The notes under the pieces: model-generated
The model's database searches: none
Seen by the model: only the letters and a program-made list of their open reading frames with translations
Told to the model about the DNA's origin: nothing
Shown here: positions 60,300 to 64,000 of the stretch, piece after piece
Numbering within the stretch: the first letter of the stretch is position 1
Layout of the letters: each line of letters begins with the position of its first letter
Source: Euryodendron excelsum
Lineage: Eukaryota > Streptophyta > Magnoliopsida > Ericales > Pentaphylacaceae
Assembly (NCBI GenBank): GCA_033060915.1
Contig: CM065387.1
Coordinates: 42,700,501 to 42,764,500 of the forward strand
Length of the DNA stretch: 64,000 nucleotides
Direction of reading: 5' to 3'
Translations under genes and position numbers: made by a program

Positions 60300-62200
60300 G
60301 TGTTACATTTAAATTAACTTTCGTGGTCATATTTTTAACCCTCTTCAAAATCTCTTTTGAACTTACTTTCCTAAAAATGCTTTCCAAAAACTCTCTTTTC
60401 AAGTCTACTTTTTAAAAATCTCTTTTTAAAAATACTTTCTAAAAACTCTCTTCACTCTTTTTTGTAAAGTTGCTTTCCAAAAATTATTTTCTAAAAACTC
60501 TCTTCGAAAATCTACTTTCCAAAATTCCCTTTTAAACTCCTTCCAAAAAAACTCTTTCTTAAAAACTCTTTCTAAAAATCTCTTTCCTAAAAACTCTTTC
60601 TAAAAACCTCTTTTTCCAAAAGCTCTTCTCAAGTTTACTTTCTAGAAACTTCTTTCTAAGATCTCTTTTTAAAAATCTTTCTGTCCAAAAACTTTTACTT
60701 TCTAAAAACTCTTTTCCTGGGAGCCCAAGTCAAACCTTAGAGCAATGATTAGGAAACCCTAATTTTCTTTACTAAAACATTATTTTCAATCATGCCTTAA
60801 AACCTAGGTTTCCAAAACCTCCTATTTTACGTAAAAAACATCAATTGTCGAAACCTATTTTCTACATCAAATCATAGACTTCCAAATCTAGGATTTCTAA
60901 AACTTCACCTTTCAAATCCATGCCAAATCCAATATCCCTATTTTGGAAATTAGATCCAACCCTCCATTTTTTGAAACAAAATCAAAACACATCTTTTGGA
61001 AACAAAATCCAATCTTTTGTTTTAGGAAATAGGAATCTCAACCCTTCCTAATTTCATACTTTCTTAAACCTTAAGTTTCAAAAACTTAAACTTTTAAATC
61101 TTTTCTTAAACTTTAAGCTTCCAAATCTTTCCTAATTTTAACCTTTCTTAATTCCAAACTTCAACTTTCCAAATTTTAAACTTTTGAAATCTTTTTAAAT
61201 TCCAAACCTTTCTAAAATTCTAAACTTTCTTAAGTTGAAACTTTCTAAATTTCAAATCTTTCCAAAATCAAAGTCTTTCCAAAAGTCTAAATTTTTCTTA
61301 ATCCTAACTCTCCAAATTTGAACATTTCCAAAATCAAACTTTCCTAAATTTCAAACCTTTCTAAATGCAAAACTTTCCTAAGATGAACCTTTCTTAATCC
61401 ACAACTTTCCTAATTCGAAACTTTCCTAAAGCAAAACCTTTCCTATTTCAAAACTTTCCTAATTCAAAACATTCCTAATTCATAATCTTTCCTAAGTTCA
61501 AATCTTTCTTAAACTAAAACTTTCCCAAAATGAAACTTTTCTAATTCGAACATTTCCTAAATCCAATCCTTCCCTAATCTTGCAAGTCCAACATTTGAGT
61601 CAAATCCTTTTTAAATCCCTTCTAAGTCAATTCAAGTCTTTCTTATACCTCAAATCCTTTCCTAAGTTCTATTTTTCTTAAGTTTAGGTTTTCTAAAACC
61701 AAGTTTTCCAAAACCAATCTTTTCAAATCTTTCAAGCCAATTTCAAATCAAAATTCAATTCCGTAATCTTCCAATTCAAATTCCGACTCAAACTCTTTTT
61801 CAAGTCAAACCTTCTATTTTCTATCAGACTTTTGTCCGAACTACGGCTGACCTGATTCCTCAAAAAGAATACGTAGGCAACCCCTATGGGTGCGGTCACA
61901 ATATTTTTTTAAGTTTCCTAAACCGTAAATTTTTTTTTTCAAATCTCTAATTCCTCAAATCTTTTTCAAATTTCCAATTCCTTAATCAATTTTAAGTTTC
62001 TAATTCAAAAATCTACTTTCAAATTTCTATTTCCAAAACTCTCCTTCTAAAATCAAATCAGTCTTTTCAAATCCACTTCAAAATCAAATCAAGTCTTTTC
62101 TCAAATCTATTTTCAAAGTCAAATCACTCTTTTCAAATATATTTTCAAATCAAATCTTTTTATTGCACTTGTATATCTTGCATCATGTTAATTTCTTTTC
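60300..62200. repeat. Low-complexity CTTTCCTAAA/AAAACTCTTT tract of the solo LTR
   Basis: Roughly 1.9 kb is built of degenerate repeats with cores CTTTCCTAA, TCTAAAAACTCTTT and TTCAAA, strongly strand-asymmetric (pyrimidine plus A, almost no G). The same tract in reverse complement occupies about 52000-53230 and 54800-56700 in the two other LTRs. No codon structure is present. Confidence 0.8.
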
Positions 62201-62714
62201 AACATTCTTTTCTAAAAGTGGATAGTATTGGATATATATTAATCAAAGACTCTAATGAGTGGAACCAGGGTGAATAGACATGTAGGTACCGCAAGGACGG
62301 GGTAGGGTGATGGTTTGGTGCGTCTTCCCTACACATAATCAACCCCCGGACTTAGGATCACTATTTTCGAAAGACCAAAAACGGAGTTATTTTTTTTTAA
62401 AAAGAGGATTACATATTTTTCAAATGTTGCCAAACAACATATTTTCTTTAAAACCCTCTCTTGAGGATGTTTTCCAAAATTATTTTTTTTGAAAACCCCA
62501 AGTGTAATCTTCGGATTGTGCTTAGTTTTTAGGTGATCTAACTCACTTTAATTAAGTTAAGTGGCGACTTTGAATATTTTTCCACAAGCCCTTAATTCAA
62601 ATCAAAATTTCAATTCAAACCTAGTCGCACTTTTTTAGGAGGATAAGTTCTAATGAGAGAGCACTGTGTTTTTCTCACTTGTCTTTTTCGGGTGCAAAAA
62701 ATTGAGGCACGACA

Positions 62715-62900
62715 TTGGGATGGTCAGAAAGCCAAACACCCTAACTTGGCTTACCGTTGGGATGGTTCTTGGAACTGTTGGAATGGTCTGCAACCAAATG
62801 GCCTACCGTTGGAACGGTCTCTGGAACCGTTGGGACAGTTAGAGACTTCACTCCCCCAAATTGGCCTAGCGTTGGGAAGATCACTTAAGCCATCCTAACG
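62715..62900. repeat. Self-complementary CCGTTGG(A/G)ACGG repeats
   Basis: Several copies of CCGTTGGGATGG, CCGTTGGAACGG and ACCGTTGGGACAG are spaced 20-60 bp apart, with related copies at 57966-58000 left of the nested LTR. The core is near-palindromic. They belong to the Tekay-like LTR and were separated by the solo LTR insertion. Confidence 0.75.
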
Positions 62901-63324
62901 GCCTGAGCCTCCTCTAGTTCGAAAATGGCTTCTCCTAGCTCAAGCTCTTTAACCCCAAACCACTTTAACACACTCCCACATTGCACCCAAGAGTTTCAAA
63001 GATGCAAATGGCATTTCTAAGTTATGAATAAGTTTAAACCAACCAAAAACATACAAAGCATGGAAGATTTGGGCTTCCACCATGGAAACCCCATCTTCTT
63101 CCTCCTCCCTCTTCCTCCCTCCATCCTCCTCCTTCCATGGAAAGGATGTCATATAACATGCAACAATCAAAGAAGACAAGATGAAACAAGCATGAAACTC
63201 ACTTTAAATATGGGAAACAGAGTGTAAGAAAGCTTCCCTAGGTTTTTCCCCTCTCTTCTTCTTCTTCATTCTTCTCTTATTTTCTTTCTTTTTCTTCTAC
63301 CACCGATTTACGCTCCCTCTCTAA

Positions 63325-63470
63325 ATGTCTAAAAATAGATATAAGTGTGTATCTACACCCTTCACATGCACCTCATATGCACACACTCACCAATTGACTC
63401 ATCATCCAACTCACCACTCAACTCATCACAAGCCACACACCACACACACATGCACAAATCATCATCATGC
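63325..63470. repeat. CA-rich low-complexity stretch
   Basis: ACTCATCA and CACACAC variants run for about 100 bp within the Tekay-like LTR. The plus-strand open frame here is composition-driven. Confidence 0.6.
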
Positions 63471-63528
63471 AATAAATATAATTGATTATGGAATTATGAG
63501 ATTGAGGTCTCATAACTCTTCTCACCTT

Positions 63529-64000
63529 TTAAGAATTTTGTCTCGAAATTCTCTTACTTAATGGAACTAAGTACGGATATTGTTTCAGCATGTTCTCTTC
63601 ACTCTCCCATGTAGCCTCTTCAATTATATGACTTCGCCAAAGAACTTTCACTAATGGAGTCGCCTTATTGCAAAGTCTTTGCTCCCTTCGGTTAAGTATT
63701 TGAACTGGCTCCTCCATATAACTCGAATCATCGGTTAACTCTACCGGTTGCGATACCAATACATGGGACGAATCTGCTATATATTTTCACAACATTGAGA
63801 CATAAAACACATGGTGTAGTTTGGACATCTTCGGTGGCAAGTCCAACCTATAGGCTGCAGTACCAACTCTCTCAATTATGGTATAAGGGCTGATGTATCT
63901 CGGATTCAGTTTATCTTTTCTCCCAAATTGCAACACCTCTTTCCACAGAGAAACTTCCAGGAACACTTGGTCTCCCACTACGAATTCAAGTTCTCGCCAT
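63529..64000 (-). pseudogene. Tekay/Del-like gypsy pol 3' end (integrase GPY/F and chromodomain)
   Basis: The minus strand, entering from outside the window, reads ELEFVVGDQVFLEVSLWK, then KLNPRYISPYTIIERVG, AYRLDLPPKMSKLHHVF and YVSML: the GPY/F module. In the same frame after one TGA (63784-63786) follow PVQILNRREQRL, PLVKVLWRSHIIEEATWE and SEENMLKQYPYL, a chromodomain typical of Tekay/Del chromoviruses that directs integration into heterochromatin. The nonsense codon shows a dead copy. The remaining pol and gag are outside the window. Confidence 0.9.

Larger units (their letters stand above)
58046..62714 (-). mobile_element. Solo LTR, 4.67 kb, with perfect 5-bp target duplication
   Basis: It starts TGTAAGCACCC and ends GAGGCACGACA; on the minus strand that is TGTCGTGCCTC to GGGTGCTTACA. 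TTGGG stands at 58041-58045 and again at 62715-62719, a perfect duplication. In reverse it carries the phrases of the LTRs at 51.6-57.1 kb: TTATCCTCCTAAAAAA, GTGTAGGGAAGAC, GGTTGCCTACGTATTC and GGAATCAGGTCAGCCGTAGTT, then a 1.7-kb CTTTCCTAAA-rich tract (about 60300-62200) and TATA-like CTGTATTTATAGACAG (about 59607-59622). There is no internal coding part, so it arose by LTR-LTR recombination of a Tat/Ogre-type element (family inferred). Confidence 0.85.
57070..63512 (-). repeat. 3' LTR of a Tekay/Del-like gypsy element, split by a solo LTR
   Basis: The left end TGTCACACCCCC is the inverse of a GGGGTGTGACA LTR end. The right end, just outside the pol 3' end, is GGTCTCA at about 63506-63512, the inverse of TGAGACC. 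A purine-rich GGTGAGAAGAG lies next to it. Without the nested solo LTR and its duplication the LTR is about 1.77 kb. It contains several copies of a self-complementary CCGTTGGAACGG motif around the nested insertion. The rest of the element lies beyond the right edge of the window. Confidence 0.7.

Noticed and set aside
57070..63512. CRISPR-like or phage-like array suggested by the many short repeats
   Set aside because: Repeats are degenerate, lack uniform spacers and lie inside plant LTRs; the context is eukaryotic.
63325..63561. Thr/His-rich frame resembling a metal-binding protein
   Set aside because: It comes from the CA-rich low-complexity stretch inside an LTR.

Overview
The window is nuclear DNA of a flowering plant, most likely a woody eudicot. 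It is AT-rich and gene-poor, its genes are intron-split and largely broken, and it is full of plant-type transposons: Ty3/gypsy elements with an initiator-Met tRNA primer site, Helitrons, tRNA-derived SINEs, MITEs, a CACTA-like element and a plastid-DNA insertion. I found no bacterial-type system and no CRISPR array. Almost everything recognisable is a fossil, so its value is as a record of how genes were broken, copied and buried.

Region 1-11.4 kb. The left edge holds a minus-strand exon of a SUVR1/2-type histone methyltransferase-like gene with a stop and a frameshift. At 2.83 kb lies a fragment of a plant MAP kinase whose ATP-binding lysine codon has become a stop. From the last codons of that fragment a block of about 2.9 kb (2920-5764) is repeated in direct orientation at 7010-10297. 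The second copy carries an extra internal tandem duplication, so a 54-codon reading frame occurs three times.

Region 11.4-30.4 kb. A 3.1-kb non-autonomous Helitron (11461-14563) has both ends and the expected A/T target. A frameshifted gene for a small multi-pass membrane protein follows (16250-16820). The rest is intergenic DNA with SINEs, a MITE, microsatellites and a tandem array near 27.3-28.3 kb.

Region 30.4-44.4 kb. A plant aspartic protease pseudogene with about ten exons covers 14 kb. A 5.6-kb Ty3/gypsy element (30697-36330, minus strand) sits inside the 3' end of coding exon 1. That element's right LTR was itself hit by a 554-bp insertion. The host gene also has frameshifts, a nonsense codon and a destroyed splice acceptor. 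Its long fourth intron holds a fold-back MITE, an antisense exon-like segment of another gene and a 192-bp tandem duplication.

Region 44.4-64 kb. A petD fragment of plastid origin lies just beyond the protease gene. Next comes a CACTA-like element that appears to contain a minus-strand Helitron. From 51.6 kb onward there is a nest of LTR retrotransposons: one long LTR, a truncated related LTR, the 3' end of a Tekay/Del-type gypsy element inserted in that, and inside its LTR a complete 4.67-kb solo LTR with a perfect 5-bp target duplication. All coordinates and family calls come from reading by eye and have not been tested by alignment.
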